Positions 53,606 through 62,964 are shown, counted from the first letter of the stretch. The stretch is DNA of 64,000 bases from Tissierellales bacterium (GCA_018433765.1 JAHDQO010000021.1:62001-126000); one strand, 5' to 3'. Translations and numbers: made by a program. Notes: generated by a model not told the origin, from the letters alone.

Positions 53606-55189
53606 TTATGACTTATCAGTTACAGATTCATTTTCCGAGTTTACAGTTAAGTCATATTTTTTGTAATTCTTCATAGCTTTTACATAAGATACAGCCACTG
53701 TAAGTTGTATAACTAATATAGGTAATCCACATACTATAACACTTGTTTGTAAAGCTGAAATACCTCCGCCAATTAATAAGACGTAAGCTAAGATTCCCAT
53801 AGCAAGACCCCAAAATATTTTCATTGGAGCCGGTGCTTCTACTTCTTCTCTTGTCTTACCAAACCCAACAGTAGTCATTGATGCAATAGTTGAAGTCATT
53901 GAATTAGCCAGCGTTACAAAAGAAATTGATACTGCAAGAATCCCTAGAATCATAGTAAGCGATGAAAGAGGTAACTGCTTAAACAAAGCAAATAAAGCTA
54001 CTTCTATCCCACTTTCAGATATTAATTTTGATATCCCTGCATTTTTAAAATGTTCTAAATATATACTTGAACTTCCAAATACACCAAACCATATCATCCC
54101 AAATGCTGATGGTGCGATCAGATTTACTGTAACTACTTCTCTTATTGTTCTTCCATATGAACACCTTGCAAAGAACAATCCTACTAATGGTCCAAATGAT
54201 AACCACCATGCCCAATAAAAAATACTCCAATTACTTGTCCAACCGCTTTTACCCATTGGATCTAAGTATAATGATATATTTAGTAAATTAGAAAAATAAT
54301 CTCCTATAGAAGTTACTGTACTATTTAAAATATGTACTGTTGGTCCAAAAACTAGCATAAAAGCAATCAAGAAAAAATATAAATAAGCATTACTTTCACC
54401 CAAAAACTTGATACCTTTTTGAAGTCCTGTATAACTTGACATGGTATAAACAAAAGTTAATACCATAATAATGACAAACCAGACTAGTTTAGTGGGATTA
54501 ATATTCCATAAGAATTTCATTCCCCCTCCAATCTGCATAGTTCCTAATCCCAGCGAAGTAGCTACTCCACCTACAATAGCAAAAATAGCTATTGCATCTA
54601 TCAAATTACCTAATTTTCCATTAATTTTATTACCAGCCAATGGATACAAAGCACTACTTACTTTATAAGGTTTTTTGCAGTTGTAAAAGATAAAAGCAAG
54701 TGGCACAGCCATGCTTACATAAATACCATAAGTGTGGAACGACCAGTGAAAAAATGAATACCACAAAGCACATTCTCCAGACTGAATAGATTTTGGTGCA
54801 ATTCCTAAAAAAGGTGGTGGGTTAATGTAATGATCCATAGGTTCAGCCACTCCATAAAAAACAATTCCTATAGCTATACCCGCACAAAGTGAAATAGCGA
54901 ACCATGAAAAAGTACTTAATTCTGGTTTTGCATCAGGACCCCCCAATTTAATATTTCCGTACTTACTAAAACCTGCCCAAATAGTAAACAACAAAAGTAT
55001 TGTAGTACCTGATGCATAGAACCAGCTGAAATATTTAAGTACCCAATCTAAGACGGCGGATGCTCCTTTTTCAAATCCAACTGGATTAAATAATCCAAGC
55101 AGCACTGCGATAATTAGTATTATTGCTGGTGGAAAAAATATTTGTTTGTTAATCATTTCCCAAAAACCCTTTTTCCTTATCCGATCCAT
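53606..55189 (-). CDS. BCCT-family betaine/carnitine/choline-type transporter
   Basis: The 527-residue protein has 12 helices and the BCCT motifs GIAIGIVFYGVAEPMDHY and a tryptophan-rich FFHWSFHTYG segment that lines the trimethylammonium pocket. It imports quaternary amines. It is the first gene of the operon, with AAGGAGG before the ATG and a sigma-54 promoter about 55 bases upstream. It supplies the methylated substrate of the methyltransferase genes that follow. Confidence 0.95.
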   Translation of the reverse strand: MDRIRKKGFWEMINKQIFFPPAIILIIAVLLGLFNPVGFEKGASAVLDWVLKYFSWFYASGTTILLLFTIWAGFSKYGNIKLGGPDAKPELSTFSWFAISLCAGIAIGIVFYGVAEPMDHYINPPPFLGIAPKSIQSGECALWYSFFHWSFHTYGIYVSMAVPLAFIFYNCKKPYKVSSALYPLAGNKINGKLGNLIDAIAIFAIVGGVATSLGLGTMQIGGGMKFLWNINPTKLVWFVIIMVLTFVYTMSSYTGLQKGIKFLGESNAYLYFFLIAFMLVFGPTVHILNSTVTSIGDYFSNLLNISLYLDPMGKSGWTSNWSIFYWAWWLSFGPLVGLFFARCSYGRTIREVVTVNLIAPSAFGMIWFGVFGSSSIYLEHFKNAGISKLISESGIEVALFALFKQLPLSSLTMILGILAVSISFVTLANSMTSTIASMTTVGFGKTREEVEAPAPMKIFWGLAMGILAYVLLIGGGISALQTSVIVCGLPILVIQLTVAVSYVKAMKNYKKYDLTVNSENESVTDKS

Positions 55190-55242
55190 ATATACCTCCT
55201 TCTTTTTATTTGATCTTTATTAACACTGGTATATATAAATAA

Positions 55243-55259
55243 TGCAAATAGAATGCCAA
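55243..55259 (-). promoter_or_regulatory. Sigma-54 (-24/-12) promoter of the methyltransferase operon
   Basis: On the minus strand the sequence reads TTGGCATTCTATTTGCA. The GG and GC pairs are 12 bases apart, as required for sigma-54, and fit TGGCA-N6-TTGCA. It lies 54 bases before the BCCT start. A sigma-54 activator gene is encoded at the other end of the operon. Confidence 0.88.
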
Positions 55260-55324
55260 AATATATTTAGTTGATATTTCACTGATAAATACACACTTAT
55301 ATTTTTAAATGTAATTTTTAGATG

Positions 55325-55366
55325 CAAAAAAACGCAAGATACATAAAAAAACGCAAAAAAACGCAA
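55325..55366 (-). promoter_or_regulatory. Probable activator-binding repeats upstream of the sigma-54 promoter
   Basis: Three direct copies of AAAAAACGCAA (with ACGCAA at 55332, 55351 and 55361) lie about 70-125 bases upstream of the sigma-54 promoter, where enhancer sites for such activators are expected. The copies are 19 and 10 bases apart. A related TAGCGTAAA follows at 55381. Confidence 0.6.
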
Positions 55367-55412
55367 ATCATTTTGTAGTGTAGCGTAAATTAAATAAAAT
55401 ACTGCACAATAA

Positions 55413-55437
55413 AACCCGCAAGCATCGCTTGCGGGTT
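55413..55437 (-). terminator. Terminator of the Dlt-like operon
   Basis: An 11-bp GC-rich perfect stem (55413-55423 with 55427-55437) and 3-base loop are followed on the minus strand by TTTT. Together with the sigma-54 sites it accounts for most of the 373-base gap. Confidence 0.92.
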
Positions 55438-55562
55438 ATTTATTTAAACTGCTTTTAGCATAAATATATTCTTAATTGTCTATTTTGCTATAATCTATTA
55501 TACTAATTGAAGGATCGTATAAAATTAAGATGATTTTGTATTAAACTAAAAGCAAGCGACAT

Positions 55563-56525
55563 TTATATTTTTGAACAGCTAAATTCGGTTATATTTTTGT
55601 AAAAATGATCTACAACATCATTCCAATGCTTATATTTCTCATGACTTCGTCTGTCAGCTAAAAGCAAACTATATTTTTTACGTAAATAATCTCCAATATA
55701 TAATGTTGATCTTTCAGCACCATTAACATTCATATGGTTTCCGTTATCACGAAAATCTTTTGAAAAATCAATCCTATAACTGCTGTCCTTTTCATTTAAA
55801 TCTATAAAAGGTATATTGTTTCTAATTGAAAAATTCTTAATAAAATTATGTTTTGCATAATTCCACGAAGAAGCACTAGGTAGCTCCAAAAACACAATTT
55901 CAATATTATTCTTTCTGCATATTTGTATAAAGTGTTTAAGATGTCTTAAATTACGTCTGGGTATAGGAAGCGGTCTTGAATCTTTACTACCCATGTAATT
56001 TTCATTCTCAAATTTATATATATTATTTGAATAAACATACCCTTTAGCTATATCATATTTTCTTGTTCTGTCAGGTATAGTATAAAAATCTCTAAATTTA
56101 AGCTCTTTCCATCTTACATGAAAGGTAAAAGGTGCAAGCAAAATATTAGTATTATCAATAGGCTTATAGGTTTTTTCATACAGACAGTCAACCTCAAGAA
56201 TAACTAACTTTGGTTTTTGAGTTCTCAGTGTTTGCTTCAATAATTGATTTATTTGACCAATTGTCTGCAATGCAGTTCCTGAAGCATATGATGTAAATCC
56301 ATATTGATCATATAATTTAGCTGGTATGAATCCAGCATAAACATCAGAATTACCAAACACCATTATATCAATTGAATTCTTTGGTTCTGCTAGAAAACCC
56401 ATACCTCTATAATAACTTGATCCACCTGAATCATTAATTGATTTAGGTGAAACAACTAAACATATATATATATACAATGCAGCTGTAACTAAAATACAGC
56501 AAATCACCGTTATAACCTTTTTCAT
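55563..56525 (-). CDS. DltD/AlgX-like SGNH-fold protein
   Basis: The 320-residue protein has an N-terminal signal anchor (about 4-25) and an SGNH-hydrolase-like body. Ser60 in FGNSDVYAGF is the likely nucleophile, and Asp260/His264 in DNGNHMNVNGA complete the site. In DltABCD-type systems the DltD protein helps transfer the acyl group outside the membrane. It starts one base after the MBOAT gene and has GGAGG before the ATG. It is the last gene of the cluster. Whether the acyl group is D-alanine is not known. Confidence 0.78.
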   Translation of the reverse strand: MKKVITVICCILVTAALYIYICLVVSPKSINDSGGSSYYRGMGFLAEPKNSIDIMVFGNSDVYAGFIPAKLYDQYGFTSYASGTALQTIGQINQLLKQTLRTQKPKLVILEVDCLYEKTYKPIDNTNILLAPFTFHVRWKELKFRDFYTIPDRTRKYDIAKGYVYSNNIYKFENENYMGSKDSRPLPIPRRNLRHLKHFIQICRKNNIEIVFLELPSASSWNYAKHNFIKNFSIRNNIPFIDLNEKDSSYRIDFSKDFRDNGNHMNVNGAERSTLYIGDYLRKKYSLLLADRRSHEKYKHWNDVVDHFYKNITEFSCSKI

Positions 56526-56526
56526 A

Positions 56527-58080
56527 TTAGAAACCTCCGTAAATTGGATCAGGTGGAATATATCCTAACCCATAAGCACCAAATATAATTACAACACAAA
56601 ACGCAGTAAAACAAATCCAATATTGACTGTAAAGTGAAAGAGTATTAAATTTACTTTCAACATTATAGCCTTTTAACTTAATGAATGCAGAAATCAATAT
56701 TATAGAGAATGAAATAATAAAAAGAATCAATTCTTTAGAATCTATTACTTCATAAAGCTGAAACTCTGCACTTTTTGAAAAAACAGAACTTATCATATGA
56801 ACAAATATACTTAAATTCTCTGCACGGAACATAAGCATTCCTATTCCTACTAGTAAAAGAGTCTTTGTAATACTCAGTGTTTTGATAACTATATTTTCAG
56901 AGCTTATATTATATTTTAGTAATATTTTATCTGCAATGGGTGAAAGCAGATTGAATATTATCATAAGAACAAAATAATAAAGTCCGTAAACAATATATTT
57001 TGAACTTGCACCATGCCAAAGTCCAGTTAAAAACCAAACAATAAACAATGGAATTGTAACTATTAAAAAATTCGCAGCAACTGGATTAATTTTTTTAACT
57101 ATTTTGTTTAATAATTTGGAAGTTGATACGGGATAAAATATATAATCACGAAACCAACTACCAAGAGAAATATGCCATCTTCTCCAAAAGTCTCCAACAT
57201 TTCGTGCCAAGAAAGGCATATCAAAGTTTTTTGAAAGCTGGATACCAAATATTTTAGAGATACCACCAGCTATATCTATATATCCTGAAAATTCAGCGTA
57301 AAGCTGTATTGTATATACAATCATGCCCATAATAACAATGATTCCACCATAATTTGAATAATTATTAAAGATTTCATCAGAAACAATAGCAGCACGATTT
57401 GAAACCATGAATATTTTAAACAATCCCCATATCATACGCCCAATACCATTATAAAGATTTTTACCTTTTATGTTTTCACCACTAGTCATTTGAGGTATTA
57501 ATGAATCATATCTTCCAAATGGTCCTTCATGCAGCTGGGGGAAAAAGCTTATAAACAAAGCAGTTTTCAAAATATTCTTTTCTGCTTTGAACTTTCCTCT
57601 TAGTACATCAACTACATAACTTATAGCATTTAAAGTATAATAAGAAATTCCAAGAGGTAAAGCGATACTTATTACCGGAGCTGAAACATTTACTTTTAAT
57701 AAGCTAAAAAACTTCACACTAGATGATGCAAAAAAATTAAAATATTTTAATATTAATAAAATTCCAATGTTTATAAACACATATATTGCTAGGATAATAC
57801 GTTTTTTTGTTTTAATTTTAGCCTTTAATTTTTTTCGCTCCTGTTTTGAAAGTCCTTCAGGGCTGTAACTCTGAGAAATCTTATCTATGATTATTGCGGC
57901 TACATATGTTGTTACTATAGTTGTTATAAGAAAAGCCGTACCAAATCCACAGAATAATCCATAACTTATAAGACTTGCTACTAGCAATATAATGTAACGA
58001 AATTTCTGTGGACTAACAGCATAAATTATGGCTGTTACAAGGGTAAATACTACAAAAAATATTAAAATAAGATACGGCAT
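56527..58080 (-). CDS. DltB-like MBOAT O-acyltransferase
   Basis: The 517-residue protein has about 11 membrane helices and the MBOAT signatures HEGPFGRYDSL (184-194), RRWHISLGSWFRDYIFYP (300-317) and the active-site His356 in LTGLWHGAS. Family members move an acyl group from a carrier protein or lipid to a polymer outside the cell. It lies 6 bases after the carrier-protein gene. In DltB and AlgI this is the membrane pore/transferase. Confidence 0.92.
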   Translation of the reverse strand: MPYLILIFFVVFTLVTAIIYAVSPQKFRYIILLVASLISYGLFCGFGTAFLITTIVTTYVAAIIIDKISQSYSPEGLSKQERKKLKAKIKTKKRIILAIYVFINIGILLILKYFNFFASSSVKFFSLLKVNVSAPVISIALPLGISYYTLNAISYVVDVLRGKFKAEKNILKTALFISFFPQLHEGPFGRYDSLIPQMTSGENIKGKNLYNGIGRMIWGLFKIFMVSNRAAIVSDEIFNNYSNYGGIIVIMGMIVYTIQLYAEFSGYIDIAGGISKIFGIQLSKNFDMPFLARNVGDFWRRWHISLGSWFRDYIFYPVSTSKLLNKIVKKINPVAANFLIVTIPLFIVWFLTGLWHGASSKYIVYGLYYFVLMIIFNLLSPIADKILLKYNISSENIVIKTLSITKTLLLVGIGMLMFRAENLSIFVHMISSVFSKSAEFQLYEVIDSKELILFIISFSIILISAFIKLKGYNVESKFNTLSLYSQYWICFTAFCVVIIFGAYGLGYIPPDPIYGGF

Positions 58081-58086
58081 ATCACT

Positions 58087-58314
58087 TTACTCTCCATCAA
58101 GCATAGTTACTAATTTATATATACTTTTTACTGAATTAAAATTTTCAGGTATAAGATGAATAGGCGTAATTTCAATGTCAAACTCATCATTTAGCATAGC
58201 TACAAGTCTTGCAATATTAAGTGAAGTTAATATTTTCCCATCTACGAGATTTTCTGCATTTTCATAATCTACTCCTGGTTTTATAGTTGATAAAATTTCA
58301 TATATTCTTTCCAT
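58087..58314 (-). CDS. Acyl carrier protein (DltC-like)
   Basis: The 75-residue acidic helical protein has the size and pattern of a carrier protein. The expected phosphopantetheine serine is Ser31 in KILTSLNIARL, where most carriers have Asp-Ser-Leu; here the residue before Ser is Thr. AAAGGAG precedes the ATG. It lies between the ligase and the MBOAT genes, the classic DltA-C-B grouping, and a phosphopantetheinyl transferase gene in the same operon would load it. Confidence 0.82.
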   Translation of the reverse strand: MERIYEILSTIKPGVDYENAENLVDGKILTSLNIARLVAMLNDEFDIEITPIHLIPENFNSVKSIYKLVTMLDGE

Positions 58315-58326
58315 TTTAATACTCCT

Positions 58327-59841
58327 TTATTTTTCTAAAATTATTTTTTTTAATAGTTTACGGTCTATTTTACCATTTGCATTTTTAGGGAATTCATCGA
58401 ATGCTTCATATTTATGTGGACGCATATATTGAGGTAGTAATTTTTCAGCAGTCACTTTCAAAGTATTTATAAGCTTTTCATTACCTTCATAAGCTAATAT
58501 CAATTTGTCATCTTCACTGTTGTAAATACAAACAGCAAGCTCTACACCATTAACTGCACTAAAAGCTGACTCAATTTCTCCTGATTCAATTCGATATCCC
58601 ATATGTTTAATTTGAAAATCTTTTCTTCCTAAATATTCGAGTTCACCTTTTTTATTCTTTCTCACCAGATCTCCTGTTTTATAAACTATTTCAGGGAACT
58701 TGTTATGCAAAGGATTCTGTACAAACACTTCATTAGTCTTTACTTTATTTCTATAATAGCCACTTGCAACAAACGGCCCTGAAACATAAAGTTCTCCTTC
58801 CACTCCATTTGATACTTCGCATCCTTTTTCATCAAAAACAAACAAACGACTATTGCTGCAAGGTACACCAATAGGTAAAGTCTGTGAATCTAAAAATTCA
58901 CGATCTACAATGTAATATGCACAGATATCTGTCGTTTCTGTAGGCCCAAAAAGATTTGCATACAATAAATACGGAAAATATCTCTTCCAATAATTAAGAT
59001 ATTTTACAGGCATGACCTCTCCTGCAAACATCACTTTTTCTAGATATTTAGGTTTACAGTATTTAAACAAATCAAATTTTACAGCCATACCTAAAGCCGA
59101 TGGAACCCAATAAATAGTATTTACTTTTCGCTCATTCATAAATTCAACAAGCTTTACAGGAAATGTGAAATATTCCTTCGGTATCATTTGATATGCACTG
59201 CCTTTAAAAAAAGAAGCGAACAAATCGGTAACTGACATACTAAAATACAGCGGTGTTTGAGAACCAAATACTGTTTTCTCATCTATTTTAAAACAGTTAA
59301 TAAACCAATCAATATAACTAATAACATTAAGGTGAGTAATCAACACACCTTTTGGACTTCCTGTAGAACCTGACGTGAATATAGAATATGCAGGATCAGT
59401 TGATAGAAGCTGTGACCTAATATTTTTAAGTAGTTTATTATCTATTTGAGTTTTTGTAGAATTTTCAAAATCTATTTTAATAAATGCACCTTTAAAATTA
59501 TTAACAATTTCATTAAATTCTGATTCATAAATTACTGCTGCCGGAGAAAGAATATCCATTATTTTGGAAATTCTTCCAATAGGTGATTCACAATCTAGAA
59601 CAACGTAAAAATTTCCACTATATAAAGCTCCTAACATTGCAGCAGGTATATTTCTGCCTCTTTTCATAAGAATTGCAATAGGACTTCTTAAAGAGTCATT
59701 TTTTGCAATTGCTGTACCTATAGCTTGTGCTTTTTTCTGTAGCTGATTATAGGTAATTTCACAATCATTATCACCAACAGCAATGTTTTGAGGATATGAG
59801 TTAACTGTTTTTTCAAAATAATCTAGTATCGTTTTGTTCAT
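58327..59841 (-). CDS. DltA-like adenylating ligase (amino acid or acyl to carrier protein)
   Basis: The 504-residue ANL-family enzyme has the A3 loop FTSGSTGSPKGV, the A5 motif LFGPTETT, the A7/A8 region YKTGDLV and GYRIESGEIE, and the C-terminal Lys in NANGKIDRK. Its length and motifs match D-alanine--carrier ligase (DltA) more than long-chain acyl-CoA synthetases. It activates an acid with ATP and loads it on the carrier protein encoded next. It overlaps the phosphopantetheinyl transferase gene by 29 bases. D-alanine is the expected substrate but other amino acids are possible. Confidence 0.88.
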   Translation of the reverse strand: MNKTILDYFEKTVNSYPQNIAVGDNDCEITYNQLQKKAQAIGTAIAKNDSLRSPIAILMKRGRNIPAAMLGALYSGNFYVVLDCESPIGRISKIMDILSPAAVIYESEFNEIVNNFKGAFIKIDFENSTKTQIDNKLLKNIRSQLLSTDPAYSIFTSGSTGSPKGVLITHLNVISYIDWFINCFKIDEKTVFGSQTPLYFSMSVTDLFASFFKGSAYQMIPKEYFTFPVKLVEFMNERKVNTIYWVPSALGMAVKFDLFKYCKPKYLEKVMFAGEVMPVKYLNYWKRYFPYLLYANLFGPTETTDICAYYIVDREFLDSQTLPIGVPCSNSRLFVFDEKGCEVSNGVEGELYVSGPFVASGYYRNKVKTNEVFVQNPLHNKFPEIVYKTGDLVRKNKKGELEYLGRKDFQIKHMGYRIESGEIESAFSAVNGVELAVCIYNSEDDKLILAYEGNEKLINTLKVTAEKLLPQYMRPHKYEAFDEFPKNANGKIDRKLLKKIILEK

Positions 59842-60511
59842 ATGACTGCTCCTTATTAATTTGGTTTATTTTTGGGAAAGCATCGTTACATTCACTGCAA
59901 ACTGATATGACATGCTTTCCTAAAATATAGCTGTTAACAAAACATTCGTTAATTTTATCATTTTGTATAAAAATAGGTCTTAAATAATTATTGTTTTCTA
60001 TATTTTTTGTTGGTGTTACATCAAGAATATTAATAGGATAATCAATACCTCTTCCAATGCATTTTATATAGCTTTCTTTTCTAGTCCACATCAAACTAAA
60101 TGCAGTATTCATAAATTTAGATGTTTTGATATACTCTTGTTCTTTCTTAGTGAAAAAGTATTTCATAACTTTACTATCAAAATCTTTAACTTCTTCGCAG
60201 TCAATGCCTATCTTATGTGTCTGTTCCACAGCAATAGCAAGACAATCTCCTGCATATGATCGGCTTACCGAGATATCTGGGTAATCCTCTATATAAGGCT
60301 TTTCTCCAATACCACCTCTAAAACATGGAGCAGGAATGCCTAAGTTTATAGAAGTAAATTGGGAAACTAACTGCTCTGCTACTAAAAATCTTTCTTTATC
60401 ATTTTTGTCAGCGAAAACTTCTGCACGCTTCAATCTTTCATTTGAAATAAAAGACTTATTTAATTGTTTAGAATTAACTGTAAAATTTTTAATTAATGCC
60501 AATGCTTTCAC
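59813..60511 (-). CDS. Sfp-type 4'-phosphopantetheinyl transferase
   Basis: The 232-residue protein has the Sfp motifs GIDCEEV (Asp104, Glu106 for magnesium) and WTRKESYIK (142-150; Glu146). The CoA-binding motif that usually has Ser-His-Ser is Ser-Arg-Ser at 83-85. It adds the phosphopantetheine arm to the carrier protein. It starts with GTG at 60511 behind GGAGGTG and is first in the operon. A dedicated Sfp enzyme is not usual in canonical dlt operons. Confidence 0.9.
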   Translation of the reverse strand: MKALALIKNFTVNSKQLNKSFISNERLKRAEVFADKNDKERFLVAEQLVSQFTSINLGIPAPCFRGGIGEKPYIEDYPDISVSRSYAGDCLAIAVEQTHKIGIDCEEVKDFDSKVMKYFFTKKEQEYIKTSKFMNTAFSLMWTRKESYIKCIGRGIDYPINILDVTPTKNIENNNYLRPIFIQNDKINECFVNSYILGKHVISVCSECNDAFPKINQINKEQSYEQNDTRLF

Positions 60512-60652
60512 AAATTCACCTCCAAACCTGAAACATAGTTTACCATCTCAAAATTAAGAAACCTTAAATTTTATATTAAAATTTCTTAATGTTTGAAATA
60601 AAATTATTATTTTACTTATATTTAAATTTGTGAATGTATTAGAATTTAAAGA

Positions 60653-60679
60653 AAAAGACCGCTTTTTAAGCGGCCTTTT
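60653..60679 (-). terminator. Terminator of the two-component/hydrolase operon
   Basis: A stem of about 12 bp with one mismatch (60653-60664 with 60668-60679) has a short loop and five T on the minus strand. The 60512-60652 gap before it also holds the untraced promoter of the Dlt-like operon. Confidence 0.88.
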
Positions 60680-60697
60680 AATTAATTAATTTTGTAT

Positions 60698-61357
60698 TTA
60701 TTTATTGCAAACTTTAATAATATATTTTGCTATAATATCACTGTTAACAATATAACTGCTGTGTGTGTGATAATTAAAAACTTTTAATTCACTATTCTTT
60801 ATATTTTGTTTAATCAATTTAATATGCTTTCTTGAAATAACATCAAAACTACCTGCAGTTATATATGTAGGTGTATTTATTTTTAAAAGATCATCTAGCG
60901 GAATATTCGGCTCTTTTAACATCATCTCGATTTTTTTAGATTTTGTAAAAGCATATCTCAATTTCATAAAGCTTCTTGCATAAAATCTTAAGCCTTTGGG
61001 ATTAATGTTAGGGCCGCTCACAATAAGCTTAGAAAACAAATGAGGATATTGTGAAGCAAGAATAATCCCAACAATACCTCCATCGCTGAACCCATAATAC
61101 ACAGGGTCCTCAATATTTAGCTGGCAGATAAACTCATATATGTCTGATGCAAGGTCTTTATAATGAATCTGAGGAACCTTTGAGCTGTTTCCATGATCTC
61201 TAAAATCAACAGAATATACTGTAAAATACTTTTCAAGAAGTGAAACAGAGCGGTTAAAGATTTCATGAGTTTCACCATTTCCATGAAGCATAATCAAGGG
61301 TTGTCCTTGACCGCTTTTTTTATAAAATAAAGTAACTTCGTTAATTTTAATAAACAT
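60698..61357 (-). CDS. Cytoplasmic alpha/beta hydrolase
   Basis: The 219-residue protein has LIMLHGNGET near the N-terminus and the nucleophile elbow GFSDGG. The catalytic His is expected in the YHTHSSYI region near the end. It lacks a signal peptide. It begins 2 bases after the histidine kinase gene, so it is part of that operon. The family is broad (esterases, haloperoxidase-like, thioesterases). A thioesterase role for the nearby carrier protein is possible but only suggested by position. Confidence 0.82.
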   Translation of the reverse strand: MFIKINEVTLFYKKSGQGQPLIMLHGNGETHEIFNRSVSLLEKYFTVYSVDFRDHGNSSKVPQIHYKDLASDIYEFICQLNIEDPVYYGFSDGGIVGIILASQYPHLFSKLIVSGPNINPKGLRFYARSFMKLRYAFTKSKKIEMMLKEPNIPLDDLLKINTPTYITAGSFDVISRKHIKLIKQNIKNSELKVFNYHTHSSYIVNSDIIAKYIIKVCNK

Positions 61358-61359
61358 AA

Positions 61360-62964
61360 TTATTTTTCCTCTTCTATAAGTGGTAATGTAATTTCATATA
61401 TTACAGAAAATCCATCTATTTGCTCGTGTAAAAGCTTAATATCGCCCATATGAGAATCAACAATTTTCTTTACTATAGCCATTCCTAGACCTGAACTTTT
61501 AACTTCACTGCGTGATGCATCTCCTACAGAAAATGGATTAAAAATGATTTTCTTTAACTCATCGGGAATTCCTACACCATTATCTCCTATTCGTATAACG
61601 CAGTTTGCTTTTCTTTTTTCAAGCACAAATGAAATAATTGTTCCTTTCTCATTATATTTCACTGTATTAGATATAATATTCTCAAACACTCTTTTCATTT
61701 CAAATACATCAAGCATGCAAAATATACCTTGATCAGGTATTTGTATATCAAGCTCAAATCCTAAAAATTCAAGTTCGTTATATTTTTCAATAAAATAGTT
61801 TCTTGCAAATTCACATATATTTGTTTTTACAGCTTTTATTTTAAAGTCAGGTCTTTCAAGCTTGCTGTATTCGCTAAAAGTATTTATAAGCTCGGCAAGT
61901 GAATTTGATTTTTTATAAATGGTATTAAGATATTCACCAAGTTCTTCATCAACTACTTTTTTATCAGTAATTGCTTTAGCATAACCTTTTATAACTGTTA
62001 TAGGTGTTTTTAAATCATGAGAAATATCAGCAAGCATTTTTTGCTTTTGCTGTTCAGCTGCAACACGCTTTTTTTCAGCTTCGTTTAATTTTGTCGCCAT
62101 ATCATTAAAGTTATGACAAATTTCCTCAAATTCTCTTGGACCTTTGTATTCAATAAGCTTATTAGTTTTACCTTCAGCAAAGCTTTCAATAGCATCGTTT
62201 AAAATATCCAAAGGCTCTTTTGCTTTTTTATAAAGACTTTTAAAGAAAAGAAGTACTGCAAATATAAAAAAGATTATATATGCATAAACAATATACTTGA
62301 TGATTCTAGGTGAAGAAAAAAAACCATTAAAATCTTCAATGTTTATACAGAAAACAGCATTGTTAATTTGTCCATCTATTCCTGTATAACTCAGCTTTGA
62401 AATTTCATATATTTCTTTGTATTTGCCCGTTAATAAGTTAAAATCAAATTCAGAAAATTGCTTTTTTATATTTGGCATATCTGTAAATACAATATTAAAA
62501 TTATCATCAGCTATTATATTTGATATTATTATAGTATCGCTATCATCATCCATTGTCTCATATGATACAATGGTATATTTATTATCATCTAGACCTACAT
62601 ACTCAGTTTTTGATATAGTAACACCTGTATCTATTTTAGGAATTAACTCTATTTGTTCTTCACTAAGATTAAATGTTTCTGCTTCTTCACTTCTATAAAT
62701 TATATTGTTGTTTTCATCAAAAACAGCAAAATACCCACCTTGTCCTAGTACTCGTTCTCTGTCAAAATATTCATAATCACCTTCTATAAAATAATCTTTA
62801 TAATCATTAACGGCTAAAAAATAATCATTTGTAAAGTCATAAAATACTATAATTAATCCAACAATTAACGCAATAATAAGTACTACAAGGACAACCACAG
62901 AAAATATAATAAAATTTCTAACAATTATTCCAAAAAAACCGAGACTTTTTCTACTTGTTCTCAA
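61360..62964 (-). CDS. Membrane sensor histidine kinase
   Basis: The 534-residue protein has helices at about 14-40 and 222-241 that bracket a 180-residue extracellular sensor, a HAMP region, a dimerisation domain with phospho-accepting His316 in ADISHDLKTP, and an ATPase domain with N, G1 (GDNGVGIP), F and G2 (SSGLGMAI) boxes. It starts with TTG and overlaps the regulator gene by 14 bases. It is of the OmpR-linked type that responds to envelope stress or antibiotics. The signal is unknown. Confidence 0.95.
   Translation of the reverse strand: MRTSRKSLGFFGIIVRNFIIFSVVVLVVLIIALIVGLIIVFYDFTNDYFLAVNDYKDYFIEGDYEYFDRERVLGQGGYFAVFDENNNIIYRSEEAETFNLSEEQIELIPKIDTGVTISKTEYVGLDDNKYTIVSYETMDDDSDTIIISNIIADDNFNIVFTDMPNIKKQFSEFDFNLLTGKYKEIYEISKLSYTGIDGQINNAVFCINIEDFNGFFSSPRIIKYIVYAYIIFFIFAVLLFFKSLYKKAKEPLDILNDAIESFAEGKTNKLIEYKGPREFEEICHNFNDMATKLNEAEKKRVAAEQQKQKMLADISHDLKTPITVIKGYAKAITDKKVVDEELGEYLNTIYKKSNSLAELINTFSEYSKLERPDFKIKAVKTNICEFARNYFIEKYNELEFLGFELDIQIPDQGIFCMLDVFEMKRVFENIISNTVKYNEKGTIISFVLEKRKANCVIRIGDNGVGIPDELKKIIFNPFSVGDASRSEVKSSGLGMAIVKKIVDSHMGDIKLLHEQIDGFSVIYEITLPLIEEEK

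Noticed and set aside
55325-55366. CRISPR-like short repeats
   Set aside because: Only three 11-base copies with irregular spacing of 10 and 19 bases; better explained as activator sites.
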